Shown: positions 14,128 to 21,523, numbered from the stretch's first letter. The stretch is DNA of 21,523 nucleotides from Candidatus Methanoperedentaceae archaeon (GCA_014859785.1 JACUTP010000009.1:1-21523); one strand, 5' to 3'. Notes: generated by a model from the sequence alone, not told the origin. Made by a program: numbers and translations.

Positions 14128-14364
14128 TTATACAGGTACCATCTCAAGGGTTCCAACCGGACAGTTGCGTGCACATAACCCGCAGGCTATACATGCTTCA
14201 TAATCAACAAATGCCGTGCCGTTATTCACACCGATTGCAAGTTTAGCCGTATTGATATCAAAATCTTCTGCCTTTGACAATTTTGTGTTTGTCGGGCATA
14301 CAGTTACGCAGATTCCGCATCCGCTACAATCTCCGGAAAGTACAAGCTTCTTATCTTTTGCCAT
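14128..14364 (-). CDS. Two-cluster 4Fe-4S ferredoxin
   Basis: The 78-residue electron carrier has two complete C-x2-C-x2-C-x3-C-P motifs, CSGCGICVTVCP near residues 13-24 and CIACGLCARNCP near 58-69, joined by about 33 residues instead of the short linker of clostridial ferredoxins. The longer linker and the ending VGTLEMVPV recall small polyferredoxin-like subunits of methanogen enzymes such as FwdG of formylmethanofuran dehydrogenase, but no partner subunit lies nearby, so it is called only as a ferredoxin. It follows the CetZ-like gene by 38 bases on the same strand. An AAATATTCATATT stretch at 14387-14399, about 27 bases from the ATG, may give it its own leaderless transcript. Confidence 0.85.
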   Translation of the reverse strand: MAKDKKLVLSGDCSGCGICVTVCPTNTKLSKAEDFDINTAKLAIGVNNGTAFVDYEACIACGLCARNCPVGTLEMVPV

Positions 14365-14402
14365 GATGTATGATACCCGTTAAAACAATATGAATATTTC
14401 GT

Positions 14403-15500
14403 TTAGTACAGGGGTTGAAGCCCTTCGAGTTTATCAGAGATTGATTGGTTCTGCATGGCAATCTGCTCCTTTTTCACCTGTTCTTTTCCGATTGCCTGGA
14501 CACCTATATCAAATAACTTATCAAGTTCAACCGATGCTCCTATGGATAAGACAGTAAGTACCCTGGGCATTACCCCATCACGCAAAAGGACACCTTTAAA
14601 AACATGACCGATGTCACTTGAAAGCCTGTCCACTTCTGTTGTGATGTCATTAACGTTAAGGTATTTTTTATCCCCTTCTATAATCATCATTGCCCGTGTC
14701 GCTTCCTTATACGGGTCAAGCTGGAAAAGAAGACCGCCATGCGATACACTCTGTTTAATTGTCGACTTGATTGTAAGATTATTGCTAGCTTCACCGTATC
14801 CGATGGTAGCAAGCTTGGAGCCGCTTGCCATAACAGTCTTAAAATCACCCAGGTCCGTAACCATCATCATCTCACTATCAAGTGCCTTCAACAGGAAAAG
14901 GAACCTCTGGGCAATTGTCTGGTTAATGCCATCATAGGCTGCCTGTATGTCTTTGCCAAGATTTTTCAGGAACTCGTTATCAGCGATAATCGTACCGTCA
15001 CCACTTCCTGCCATGAGGTCTTTCAGGCAGAAAATCGAATTCTGGAGATAAATTGAACCTTCTTCCCTGAACGGGAGTACCACAATTCCGTAAACATTGT
15101 AGTTATACCGTTCTTTCATTGCCTCAATCAAAGGCGGCGTGAACGAGGAACCCGTGCCCCCTGATGCTGAAGCGATGACAAAAGCCACATCAAAATCCCC
15201 GCGCTCCTCAATAGCACGAAGCAGGAGTTCCTTGTTATTCTCGAAACAATCCTTTCCAACATTCCTGTTTGCTCCGACGCCGTGAAGGTATGGAACGTGT
15301 ATCCTGTCCCTTGATTTTGTAAATCTTAGCTCTTTCAAATCGTTTACCGCAGTATTAATCGCCATGGTCTGGACATTGCTTACGAATTTCTGTTTTCCGT
15401 AATATTTTGATACAACACCGCCGCCAAAAGCTTCCCTGTTTATTGAATCAAGTATCCTGTTCCCGCACTGTCCAACGCCCAAAAGAAGTATGTTTAACAT
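14403..15500 (-). CDS. Tubulin/FtsZ superfamily GTPase, CetZ-like
   Basis: The 365-residue cytoskeletal GTPase has the tubulin-type N-terminal nucleotide loop G8-VGQCGN14 and the tubulin signature region SASGGTGSS at 111-119, in which the last glycine of the usual GGGTGTG/GGGTGSG pattern is serine. The T7 catalytic loop is VTDLGDFKTVM; D216 and D219 match the catalytic pair of FtsZ, while the usual leading asparagine is not conserved. No FtsZ C-terminal FtsA/ZipA-binding peptide is seen; the tail is a polar QSISDKLEG helix. It is thus neither canonical FtsZ nor typical haloarchaeal CetZ. The ribosome binding site GAGG follows directly after the stop of the upstream surface-protein gene (10-base gap), so the two are co-transcribed. 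Its role in cell shape or division is inferred. Confidence 0.85.
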   Translation of the reverse strand: MLNILLLGVGQCGNRILDSINREAFGGGVVSKYYGKQKFVSNVQTMAINTAVNDLKELRFTKSRDRIHVPYLHGVGANRNVGKDCFENNKELLLRAIEERGDFDVAFVIASASGGTGSSFTPPLIEAMKERYNYNVYGIVVLPFREEGSIYLQNSIFCLKDLMAGSGDGTIIADNEFLKNLGKDIQAAYDGINQTIAQRFLFLLKALDSEMMMVTDLGDFKTVMASGSKLATIGYGEASNNLTIKSTIKQSVSHGGLLFQLDPYKEATRAMMIIEGDKKYLNVNDITTEVDRLSSDIGHVFKGVLLRDGVMPRVLTVLSIGASVELDKLFDIGVQAIGKEQVKKEQIAMQNQSISDKLEGLQPLY

Positions 15501-15510
15501 TTATGTCCTC

Positions 15511-16662
15511 TTAATATCGATATTCTTTATGCCTGTTCATGGTAAATAATACTACTCCAACTATCAAGCCAGTTATTGGCAATATTATATACCAGTAATC
15601 CACGGGATTTTTCTCTTTTTTAGTCACTGAAATTGTTTCGGAACTTGTAGCGAAACCAACAGTGTCATCGTTATAGCTGGTCTTAAGGCGGACTGTGTAG
15701 TTCCCCCCGTCAACAGCTTTTAAAATAACTGAATAGGATTCATACTCCCCGGATTCAATTTTCTTATATAGCTGCCGCAAATCGCCTTCTTCCAGTTCCA
15801 GCCCTTTCGGGACCGAACCCTCAATGAGTACGGATTCTGCTGAAGCGTTCCCATTATTTATAATTTTAACAACCATGTTGATTAAGTCACCTGTCATGAC
15901 ATCGTTATCATCAATGAAAATTTCTGTTACAAGCTGGGATTTTTCTTTAACTTCCCTGGATACTGTTATTGTTATTGAATTCGATTCTTTCCTGCCAGTC
16001 CCATATTCTATTTTGGTGGGTTCTATGGTAAAAGTGCCTGCTTTTACAGCTTCAAGTGCATAATAAATTTCATCACTTTCCCCTGGTTCAAGTTTTTCTT
16101 TTACTACAGGCGGGAACCGTGAGCCGGTTGCACGGATAAAACCTTCAGGCATGTACTCTGTAAGTGTAACTCCGCTGGCGGTTTCATTTCCGGTATTTGT
16201 TGTTTTGATTTTTATTTCAATAATGTCCCCGACATTGATGTCTGTTTCTTCCACGGATTTTGTTACTACTATAATAGGTACTTTAGAAGAATCACTTTTT
16301 GTGCCTGTTGCAGAAGATATTGTATATTTAACTGGTGCACTCCAGTTATCCGGGTAATCAATTCCCATCCTGAATGAGTTATCGGTGAAAAAACTTGCAT
16401 TAATATCGTTAATTCGATTCCAGGGATATGTTGATATTGATGAAGACTCACTCCGGATGTGGTATCGGTTTGATTGCCCGTCAGATGTTAAATTTACTAT
16501 TGCAAAAAAATCTGCTTTTTTTATATCAATTACTTCAATCAAATAGTACCCGTTCATGAAATTCAACCCCGTGTTGTTTTCCATGTAGAAGTATTCTACT
16601 TTTGCACTCGCAACACCCGAAAACATCAACAAAACCAATAATATTATCCAGATTTTTCTCAT
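15511..16662 (-). CDS. Membrane-anchored COG1361-type surface protein
   Basis: The 383-residue protein has a signal peptide cut after about residue 20 (GVASA), an N-terminal S-layer-like domain (about 21-125), two DUF11/CARDB-like beta-sandwich repeats (about 128-242 and 243-350) with TTNTGNETASG and IINNGNASAES turns, one transmembrane helix (about 352-376) and a short basic cytoplasmic end, RHKEYRY. Unlike the surface protein at 8430-10145 it lacks a PGF-CTERM motif, so it should stay anchored by its helix. Several sequons suggest glycosylation. The ATG follows AAAGGTGAG on the minus strand. A canonical TATA box (16734-16742) predicts a leader of about 49 bases. It heads the unit containing the CetZ-like gene, so it may link the envelope to that cytoskeletal protein; this is inference. 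Confidence 0.82.
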   Translation of the reverse strand: MRKIWIILLVLLMFSGVASAKVEYFYMENNTGLNFMNGYYLIEVIDIKKADFFAIVNLTSDGQSNRYHIRSESSSISTYPWNRINDINASFFTDNSFRMGIDYPDNWSAPVKYTISSATGTKSDSSKVPIIVVTKSVEETDINVGDIIEIKIKTTNTGNETASGVTLTEYMPEGFIRATGSRFPPVVKEKLEPGESDEIYYALEAVKAGTFTIEPTKIEYGTGRKESNSITITVSREVKEKSQLVTEIFIDDNDVMTGDLINMVVKIINNGNASAESVLIEGSVPKGLELEEGDLRQLYKKIESGEYESYSVILKAVDGGNYTVRLKTSYNDDTVGFATSSETISVTKKEKNPVDYWYIILPITGLIVGVVLFTMNRHKEYRY

Positions 16663-16733
16663 TCAATGCTCACCTTTTTACCATCTGCTATTGTACAATA
16701 AAGCCTTCGACAATCAGTTAATAATATTCAATT

Positions 16734-16742
16734 ATATATAAA
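16734..16742 (-). promoter_or_regulatory. Canonical archaeal TATA box
   Basis: The minus strand reads TTTATATAT, the best match to the archaeal consensus in the window. It should start transcription near 16711 for the surface-protein/CetZ-like unit, leaving a leader with the GGTGAG ribosome binding site. Confidence 0.6.
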
Positions 16743-16790
16743 TCTTATGAGTGCAAATATTCATGATAAATTCAATAATAATTGCGGATT

Positions 16791-17606
16791 TTACATGCTC
16801 AATTTAAGGCTGACATCAAGCCAGTTGGATGAATGCGTGAGTGCGCCAATAGAAATAACATCAATACCTGTTTTTGAATAATCCCCGACATCCTGCAGCG
16901 ATATGCCGCCTGATGCTTCAAGGATAACGTTTTTCCTCAGGTTTTTTTCATTCAGGATTTTTATGCTGTTTTTAATTTCATCCACAGACATGTTATCAAA
17001 CATGATTATATCCACGCCCATTCCAGCCGCCCTGACAGCAGATTCCGCATCTTCCACTTCAACTTCAATTTTCTGGGTGAAACTTTTTGACTGTTGTGCG
17101 TTTTTTACAGTTTTCTCAAGCCCCATGACTGCAATATGGTTATCTTTTATCATCACAGAATCCGAAAGGTTAAACCTGTGCGGGTCGCCGCCGGCGGCAA
17201 TAACCGCTTTTTTCTCGAATTTCCGGAAACCGGGTGTTGTCTTTCTGGTACATGCAATCCTGGCACCATCTGCCCTGTCAACATACCTGCGGGTAAGTGT
17301 GGCAATACCGCTCATTTTGCCAAGGAAATTAAGAGCAAGCCTCTCAGCCCGCAGTATTGACCTTGCCCCGCCTTCAAGCGTGAATATCACATCATCTTTT
17401 TTAACAGCCGAACCGTCCGTCAAATCCGTTGATGCAAATGCCTCAAAATACTCAAAAACCTGTGTGGCTTCAGGAAGTCCTGCGACAATACCCTCCTCAT
17501 TTGATACCACCACTCCCCTGACACTGCAGTCAGGGATGATTTCGCAGGAAACATCGTTATTGCCCATATCCTCTTCGATAAAACGCTCAAGCTCTGTTAG
17601 TAACAT
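16791..17606 (-). CDS. nadC: Quinolinate phosphoribosyltransferase (nicotinate-nucleotide pyrophosphorylase)
   Basis: The enzyme converts quinolinate and PRPP to nicotinate mononucleotide, CO2 and pyrophosphate, the third step of de novo NAD synthesis. The 271-residue protein shows the quinolinate/PRPP site residues: R121-K122-T123-T124 in CTRKTTPGFR, K133, H143-R144 in GGDPHRFNL, and K154 with H157 in MIKDNHI. The C-terminal barrel has EVEVED, FDNMS and EASGGI strands typical of type II PRTases. Length and start (MLLTELERFIEEDMG) agree with the family. It is divergent from nadX, with only 70 bases between the start codons, so both NAD genes can be controlled from one region. Confidence 0.95.
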   Translation of the reverse strand: MLLTELERFIEEDMGNNDVSCEIIPDCSVRGVVVSNEEGIVAGLPEATQVFEYFEAFASTDLTDGSAVKKDDVIFTLEGGARSILRAERLALNFLGKMSGIATLTRRYVDRADGARIACTRKTTPGFRKFEKKAVIAAGGDPHRFNLSDSVMIKDNHIAVMGLEKTVKNAQQSKSFTQKIEVEVEDAESAVRAAGMGVDIIMFDNMSVDEIKNSIKILNEKNLRKNVILEASGGISLQDVGDYSKTGIDVISIGALTHSSNWLDVSLKLSM

Positions 17607-17676
17607 GATCGCTATATATTATTGTCCCCGGATTACTTATATTATGCTGTCAATTATTAGGAAACAGGAAAAGATT
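17607..17676. promoter_or_regulatory. Shared divergent promoter region of nadC and nadX
   Basis: The region holds two near-symmetric TATA-like elements, GCTATATATTAT (about 17613-17624) and CTTATATTATG (17635-17645). Spacing favours the nearer element for nadX being 17613-17624 (start near 17646) and 17635-17645 for nadC (start near 17613), so the two promoters would overlap and interfere with one another. The reverse assignment is possible for nadX. Confidence 0.4.
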
Positions 17677-18489
17677 ATGCTCAAAATTGGAATAATCGGC
17701 TGTGGGTCTATCGGTACCGAGATATGTAAGGCAATCGATTCAGGGAAGATACATACCGAACTTGTTGCAGTATATGACAGGAACATGAAGCATTGTGAAA
17801 CTCTTTCCAGCCTGCTTGCCACGAAACCGGATATTACTTCCCCTGATGAATTGATATCAAGGGCAGATATTGTTGTCGAGTGTGCATCTGCTGCGGCTGT
17901 CCGGGAATTCGGGCTTGCGGTTCTGGAAAAGGGTAAAGAGCTTATGGTCATGAGTGTGGGGGCATTGACCGACCATGCCCTTCTACAAAGCCTCAGGGAA
18001 ACGGCTTCTGCCAATGGTTGCAGGATATATGTCCCGTCAGGAGCCATAACAGGGCTTGACGGTTTAAAATCCGCATCTGGTAATCATATAGTAAAAGTAA
18101 CACTAAGTACCACAAAAAACCCTGAGGGACTGGAAGGTGCACCTTATATTACTGAAAATAATATCGACCTTGACTCATTCCGTGAAAAAACCCTCCTGTT
18201 TGAGGGAAGTGCGCTGGAGGCAATAAAAGGATTTCCGGCAAACGTCAATGTCGCAACCTCGCTGAGCCTTGCAGGAATCGGGGTTGAAAAGACGCAGGTA
18301 AAGATTTTCGTTGACCCTGGTGCTTCACGAAACATCCATGAAATTGAAGTCGAGGGGGAATTCGGGAAGTTCACATCCCGTGTTGAGAACGTGCCTTTCC
18401 CCTGCAATCCCAGGACAAGCTTTCTTGCAGCCCTGTCTGCAATTGCCACGTTAAAGAGCATAACAGAGCCGTTGCAGATTGGTACCTGA
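17677..18489 (+). CDS. nadX: L-aspartate dehydrogenase
   Basis: The enzyme oxidises L-aspartate with NAD(P)+ to iminoaspartate, the substrate of quinolinate synthase NadA; it replaces the oxygen-using NadB in many anaerobes. The 270-residue protein has a Rossmann motif GCGSIG at residues 8-13, YVPSGAITGLDGL near 115, the catalytic-domain stretch NVNVATSLSLAGIG, and a C-terminal NIHEIEVEGEFG. The frame is open far upstream, but that part is antisense to nadC; the ATG at 17677 is preceded by AGGAA (17666-17670) and starts directly at the Rossmann strand. nadC is divergent next door, while nadA is not in the window. tatC starts two bases after the stop. Confidence 0.92.
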   Translation: MLKIGIIGCGSIGTEICKAIDSGKIHTELVAVYDRNMKHCETLSSLLATKPDITSPDELISRADIVVECASAAAVREFGLAVLEKGKELMVMSVGALTDHALLQSLRETASANGCRIYVPSGAITGLDGLKSASGNHIVKVTLSTTKNPEGLEGAPYITENNIDLDSFREKTLLFEGSALEAIKGFPANVNVATSLSLAGIGVEKTQVKIFVDPGASRNIHEIEVEGEFGKFTSRVENVPFPCNPRTSFLAALSAIATLKSITEPLQIGT

Positions 18490-18491
18490 GT

Positions 18492-19385
18492 ATGGCACTT
18501 GAAGATTTTACGCTGGTTTTATCTGAATTAAGAAAGAGGCTTTTTTACCTGATAGCTTTTTTTGGGGCAAGCGTTGTAGTTTCGTTTTCATTGATGGGAA
18601 ATTTAATTTTAAAAATCCAGTCAGACATGTTCTGGCATCTCCAGATTCCCGGAAACACTGATATTTCAGGGCGGTTAGTTGACATATCCAGCAACCTGAC
18701 TGCAATGTCAGGGGAACTGGCAAAGGACAATGAAGCCATTGCGCAGAACCTGACCCTTATATCAGGCGAACTTGTTAATATCTCCATGAACCTGGGAATG
18801 TTTAAACCGAATATTGTTTACCTTGCACCAATGGAAGTGCTGATGCTCAAGTTTAAGATGGCTGTTATTTTCGGGCTTCTTATAACATCGCCGATGATAC
18901 TATATTATGCTGTTGCGGGAATAAGAAAACGATTCGATATTCACGTACCATTAAGCAGGTCATTGCTGATATACACAGCTGCCGCTGCTGCCGGATTGTT
19001 TTTACTCGGGGCGTCTTACGCATATTATTACATGCTGCCGTTTTTACTTGGTTTCCTTTACCAGGACGCTATTAACATGGGTGTCAGCGCAACGTTCTCG
19101 GTTTATTCATTTGTTTATTTTGTGATGTCAACAACACTTATTATAGGGTTGACGTTTGAGCTTCCGATTATCCTGACACTTCTTGTACGTCTGGGGTTAA
19201 CAGACAGGGAGAAGCTGGTTTATTACAGGAGACATGCTTATATCGTCCTGCTGATTATTGCGGCAGTTATTACCCCTGACCCAACGTTTATCAGCCAGGT
19301 TATGGTGGCTGTGCCTTTTATTGTGCTTTATGAAATAAGTTTGCTGTTGATGAAAATCAGCGGAACTAAAACCCGTACGCTATGA
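18492..19385 (+). CDS. tatC: TatC-like twin-arginine translocase subunit with enlarged external loop
   Basis: The polytopic protein of 297 residues matches TatC: ELRKRL before the first helix (12-17), helix 1 about 17-39, a membrane-entry segment YLAPMEVLMLKFK near 110-122, E223 in GLTFELPI (equivalent to the conserved glutamate of E. coli TatC helix 4), and the late RRHAYIV-ITPDP segment. The first extracytoplasmic loop runs from about 40 to 110, roughly 45 residues longer than in E. coli. It contains a repeat (ISGRLVDISSNL at 58-69, ISGELVNISMNL at 90-101) and three N-x-S/T sequons (N68, N86, N96). By an ungapped reading I find no counterpart of the signal-peptide-binding F94/E103 pair. It follows nadX by two bases and its last 20 bases overlap the site-2 protease gene tail-to-tail. 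No tatA is seen. Confidence 0.85.
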   Translation: MALEDFTLVLSELRKRLFYLIAFFGASVVVSFSLMGNLILKIQSDMFWHLQIPGNTDISGRLVDISSNLTAMSGELAKDNEAIAQNLTLISGELVNISMNLGMFKPNIVYLAPMEVLMLKFKMAVIFGLLITSPMILYYAVAGIRKRFDIHVPLSRSLLIYTAAAAAGLFLLGASYAYYYMLPFLLGFLYQDAINMGVSATFSVYSFVYFVMSTTLIIGLTFELPIILTLLVRLGLTDREKLVYYRRHAYIVLLIIAAVITPDPTFISQVMVAVPFIVLYEISLLLMKISGTKTRTL

Positions 19386-21057
19386 ATGGCGCGATAATCA
19401 CAAATATAAGCGACATGAGAATTAGCACGGCAAACACCGCAACTATTGCATTTGATATCCTCTCCACTTTCTCGCCATTACCCATTATCCTTGAAAGGGT
19501 TGAAGTCATTACGTCCCTGAATACATGTCCACCGTCCAGCGGGACAGCGGGGAGGCAGTTAAACAGCCCCACATAGAAATTCATCCACCCAACCCAGAGA
19601 AGTAATGTCAGTATCCAGAAAATTTCCGTCCCGAGTGAGGAAGCCCAGCCGGTATTCTCGTAATAGGATGTGAACATCCCGGTAAATCCTGTAAAAATCT
19701 CACCATCAGGACCACCCATAAGTGGCAGGCTGAATAATATGAGCCATCCTGTTGCACCGTTTAGCATCGAGGGGATGGCTTTTAAACCGTTTAGGAAATT
19801 TGTAGCAGGGAACTGTGCAATGGAAACGCCAACAGAATAACTGGTGTATCCTTCAGGAGCATACGAGACACCGAGGAAACCTTTCGTGGCAGCAGGGTCA
19901 TAGGGATGTTTATCAAGTTTAACGCTGAATACCTGTAACGTGGCATTTTCGGATGTATTGCTCATCATATGTACTTCAATTTCCTGCCCCGCCCAGGTTG
20001 AACCCATAAACTTCACAAAATCATCGAGTCCGGTTAAGTCAGTATCATTAATTTTAACCATAACCATCCCTGGCTTAATACCCGCGGCGTCAGCCGGGGT
20101 ATTTTCAATTACATCGAATATCCTTACACCCGTAACGATTTCTTTGCTTTCCGAGGTGATAAGTGTGATTTCCTTTTTAGTGCCATTTTCAACAACCCCA
20201 AAAGTGGTTTGTGTACCAGGTTCCAGTTTTTGTGTAGAAACCAGGAAATCTTGTGCACTGGTTACCGGTATCCCGTTAAGGGATGTGATAATCATATTCG
20301 GTTTGATACCTGCGTCTTCTGCAGGGTAGCCGGGAATTGTCTGTACTACTGTGATGTCACTGACCGGGTAAAGTGACCCCAGCAGGGAAAAGAACAGGAT
20401 AAATGCAATAACCGCCGTGACAAAATTTGCCATTACACCGGCTGTAAGTACCCTCACGCGCTCCTGCCGTGTTGCAAGTTTTTTAGGCTGTATTTCTTCC
20501 TCCTCTTGCTCACCAGAATTCCTTTCTTTCCCGAGAAGCTGTTCCTCATCAGGCTCGGCAAACCCACCGATGGGTACAATTGCAAGTAATAATCCCATGG
20601 ATTTTACCCTTATTCCCTCAACCTTACACAGTATGGCATGGGAGAACTCATGCACAACGAGTGTTATAATCAATGCGATAATTCCCCATGTGAGGGGGAT
20701 GAACTCATTAATACCAGGTATCAGGAATATATTGCGCGGCTCGTGGAACTTACCGGCTTGCGGAACTGTCTGTGACTGGAATGAGGTTATCATGGAATAA
20801 TCTATGAACAGTATCAGCAGGAACATCACGAGCATCCCGATAAGCATTGCAGGAAGTCCCGCGTCTGCAAACAATCTCCAGAAACCTTTATGAACAGCAA
20901 GCCTGTCCAGGAATTCCTGTCCTCTCTGGGTACGTATCATCAGAATCGGGCCATAGGCAGTGATATTGTATTTATTTAATATCCCCCGCCTGTTAAGAAA
21001 AATCACTAACTGCCAGTATAGTAAAAACACCAGCAAAAAAAGATATAAATTATTCAA
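19366..21057 (-). CDS. Site-2 protease family (M50) membrane metalloprotease with two PDZ domains
   Basis: This intramembrane zinc protease cleaves transmembrane regulators or leftover signal peptides. The 563-residue protein has an N-terminal hydrophobic segment (3-22), a helix near 75-90, the zinc motif H136-E-F-S-H140, a membrane segment after a glutamate-rich cytoplasmic stretch (EEEEIQPKK), two PDZ-like domains (about 240-305 and 315-390, with PAEDAGIKPNM and PADAAGIKPGM), and the third-ligand motif PLDGG with D508, followed by C-terminal helices. The start is a TTG at 21055-21057 preceded by AGGGGA seven bases upstream; no ATG occurs before residue 40. It overlaps the end of tatC by 20 bases. 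Substrate unknown. Confidence 0.9.
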   Translation of the reverse strand: MNNLYLFLLVFLLYWQLVIFLNRRGILNKYNITAYGPILMIRTQRGQEFLDRLAVHKGFWRLFADAGLPAMLIGMLVMFLLILFIDYSMITSFQSQTVPQAGKFHEPRNIFLIPGINEFIPLTWGIIALIITLVVHEFSHAILCKVEGIRVKSMGLLLAIVPIGGFAEPDEEQLLGKERNSGEQEEEEIQPKKLATRQERVRVLTAGVMANFVTAVIAFILFFSLLGSLYPVSDITVVQTIPGYPAEDAGIKPNMIITSLNGIPVTSAQDFLVSTQKLEPGTQTTFGVVENGTKKEITLITSESKEIVTGVRIFDVIENTPADAAGIKPGMVMVKINDTDLTGLDDFVKFMGSTWAGQEIEVHMMSNTSENATLQVFSVKLDKHPYDPAATKGFLGVSYAPEGYTSYSVGVSIAQFPATNFLNGLKAIPSMLNGATGWLILFSLPLMGGPDGEIFTGFTGMFTSYYENTGWASSLGTEIFWILTLLLWVGWMNFYVGLFNCLPAVPLDGGHVFRDVMTSTLSRIMGNGEKVERISNAIVAVFAVLILMSLIFVIIAPFIAYGF

Positions 21058-21126
21058 CTGACTGTCCCCTTTGACTATTAAGAAAATTATTAAGTATTCC
21101 GTGCATAATAGGTTTGAGGTGTGTTA

Positions 21127-21435
21127 ATGTTTTCACTTGTATATATAACCGCTGGGAATATGGAAGAAGCACGGGAAATCGGGAAGAAACTTGTTGAGGA
21201 ACGGCTTGCAGCTTGCGTAAACCTGTTCCCGGTATCTTCGATTTTCAGGTGGAAGGGTAATATTGATGAGGCTGAAGAGGTTGCGATTATTGCAAAGACA
21301 ACATCCGTGAAGGTAAAAGATATCGAGACAAGGGTAAAAGAGCTTCACAGTTATGACGTGCCGTGTGTGGTCTCGTTTAATATGGAAGAAGGCTCGAAGG
21401 AGTATCTTGACTGGATAGGAGAATCAGTAGATTAA
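21127..21435 (+). CDS. cutA: CutA1 divalent-cation tolerance protein
   Basis: The 102-residue trimeric cytoplasmic protein binds copper and other divalent ions in vitro; its physiological role is poorly defined. Diagnostic segments are the first strand FSLVYITA, the ERLAACVNLFPV turn around residues 25-36 containing the conserved cysteine, the FRWKGNIDEAEE hairpin and the AIIAKTT strand, ending with a Y-D-V-P segment. A GTG at 21121 could extend the frame by two codons, but GAGGTG at 21116-21121 is well placed as ribosome binding site for the ATG at 21127. It diverges from the site-2 protease gene with 69 bases between start codons. The next gene begins 13 bases after its stop. Confidence 0.92.
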   Translation: MFSLVYITAGNMEEAREIGKKLVEERLAACVNLFPVSSIFRWKGNIDEAEEVAIIAKTTSVKVKDIETRVKELHSYDVPCVVSFNMEEGSKEYLDWIGESVD

Positions 21436-21448
21436 GAGGAGGAGTAAG

Positions 21449-21523
21449 ATGGTAAAAACGGAAAGCCAGATATTGCAGCGTATGCGTGGTTTTCAAGTGC
21501 GTCCTCTGACCCTGCAATGGTTT
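21449..21523 (+). CDS. Partial gene start, function unknown
   Basis: An ATG preceded by GAGGAGGAG (from 21436) opens a frame with no stop before the window ends: 25 codons beginning MVKTESQILQRMRG. The strong ribosome binding site and the 13-base spacing from cutA argue for a genuine, co-transcribed gene. Too little is present to recognise a family; the segment is polar and basic and has no signal peptide. Confidence 0.6.
   Translation, partial: MVKTESQILQRMRGFQVRPLTLQWF

Noticed and set aside
16903..17676. Long plus-strand frame joined to the start of nadX
   Set aside because: It is antisense to nadC and has a composition unlike the Rossmann enzyme; homology begins at the ATG at 17677 with its own ribosome binding site.
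20417..20800. 127-codon plus-strand frame across the site-2 protease
   Set aside because: It is the complement of the conserved HEFSH region, serine/cysteine-rich, with no start signals.
1..21523. CRISPR arrays, tRNA, rRNA or toxin-antitoxin/defence modules
   Set aside because: I saw no regularly spaced repeats, no cloverleaf or rRNA segments and no recognisable defence genes.

Overview
The window looks like chromosomal DNA of a euryarchaeon, most likely of the Methanosarcinales / ANME-2 type (inference; no rRNA is present to fix the taxon). The evidence is an archaeal gene set (ribosomal protein L40e, geranylgeranylglyceryl phosphate synthase for ether lipids, Alba, the ribosome-recycling ATPase ABCE1, a tubulin/CetZ-like GTPase, S-layer-type surface proteins, one with a PGF-CTERM tail), TATA-like boxes about 26-29 bases ahead of several start codons, and GGTGA/GAGG-type ribosome binding sites. 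Coding density is high and genes lie on both strands.

Layout. 1-1667 is a complete insertion sequence of the IS1634/IS4 type (26-bp imperfect terminal inverted repeats, one transposase on the minus strand). 1789-2688 holds rpl40e and GGGP synthase. A minus-strand Rossmann-fold protein (2694-3590) converges on them. A divergent run follows on the plus strand: an acyl-CoA/oxo-acid condensing enzyme of the isopropylmalate/homocitrate/Re-citrate synthase superfamily (3704-4975), alba (5029-5301), argB (5356-6240), a small three-helix membrane protein, ABCE1 (6627-8396), a large secreted surface protein, engB and a long U32 protein (10826-13162). 13163-14127 is a more irregular stretch: a small reading frame broken near its start, a zinc-ribbon protein, and a minus-strand winged-helix regulator also broken near its start, with a perfect palindrome beside its TATA box. 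A minus-strand group follows: a membrane-anchored surface protein, a CetZ/FtsZ-like GTPase and a two-cluster ferredoxin. nadC (minus) and nadX (plus) are divergent; nadX is tightly followed by tatC, which overlaps tail-to-tail with a site-2 protease gene. cutA and the first 25 codons of another gene close the window.

How it fits together. Most genes are housekeeping: translation (L40e, ABCE1, EngB, a probable RNA-modifying U32 protein), lipid and chromatin basics (GGGPS, Alba), amino-acid and NAD biosynthesis (argB, the Re-citrate-like enzyme, nadX/nadC), and membrane traffic (TatC, site-2 protease, EMC6-like protein). The best leads for something less described are the pairing of a surface protein with a divergent CetZ-like GTPase, a TatC with a duplicated glycosylatable external insert, the Re-citrate-synthase-like enzyme, an IS promoter palindrome that repeats the inner part of the IS ends, and two small genes with +1 frame breaks in their first codons on either side of a zinc-ribbon gene. 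I saw no CRISPR array, tRNA, rRNA or phage module.
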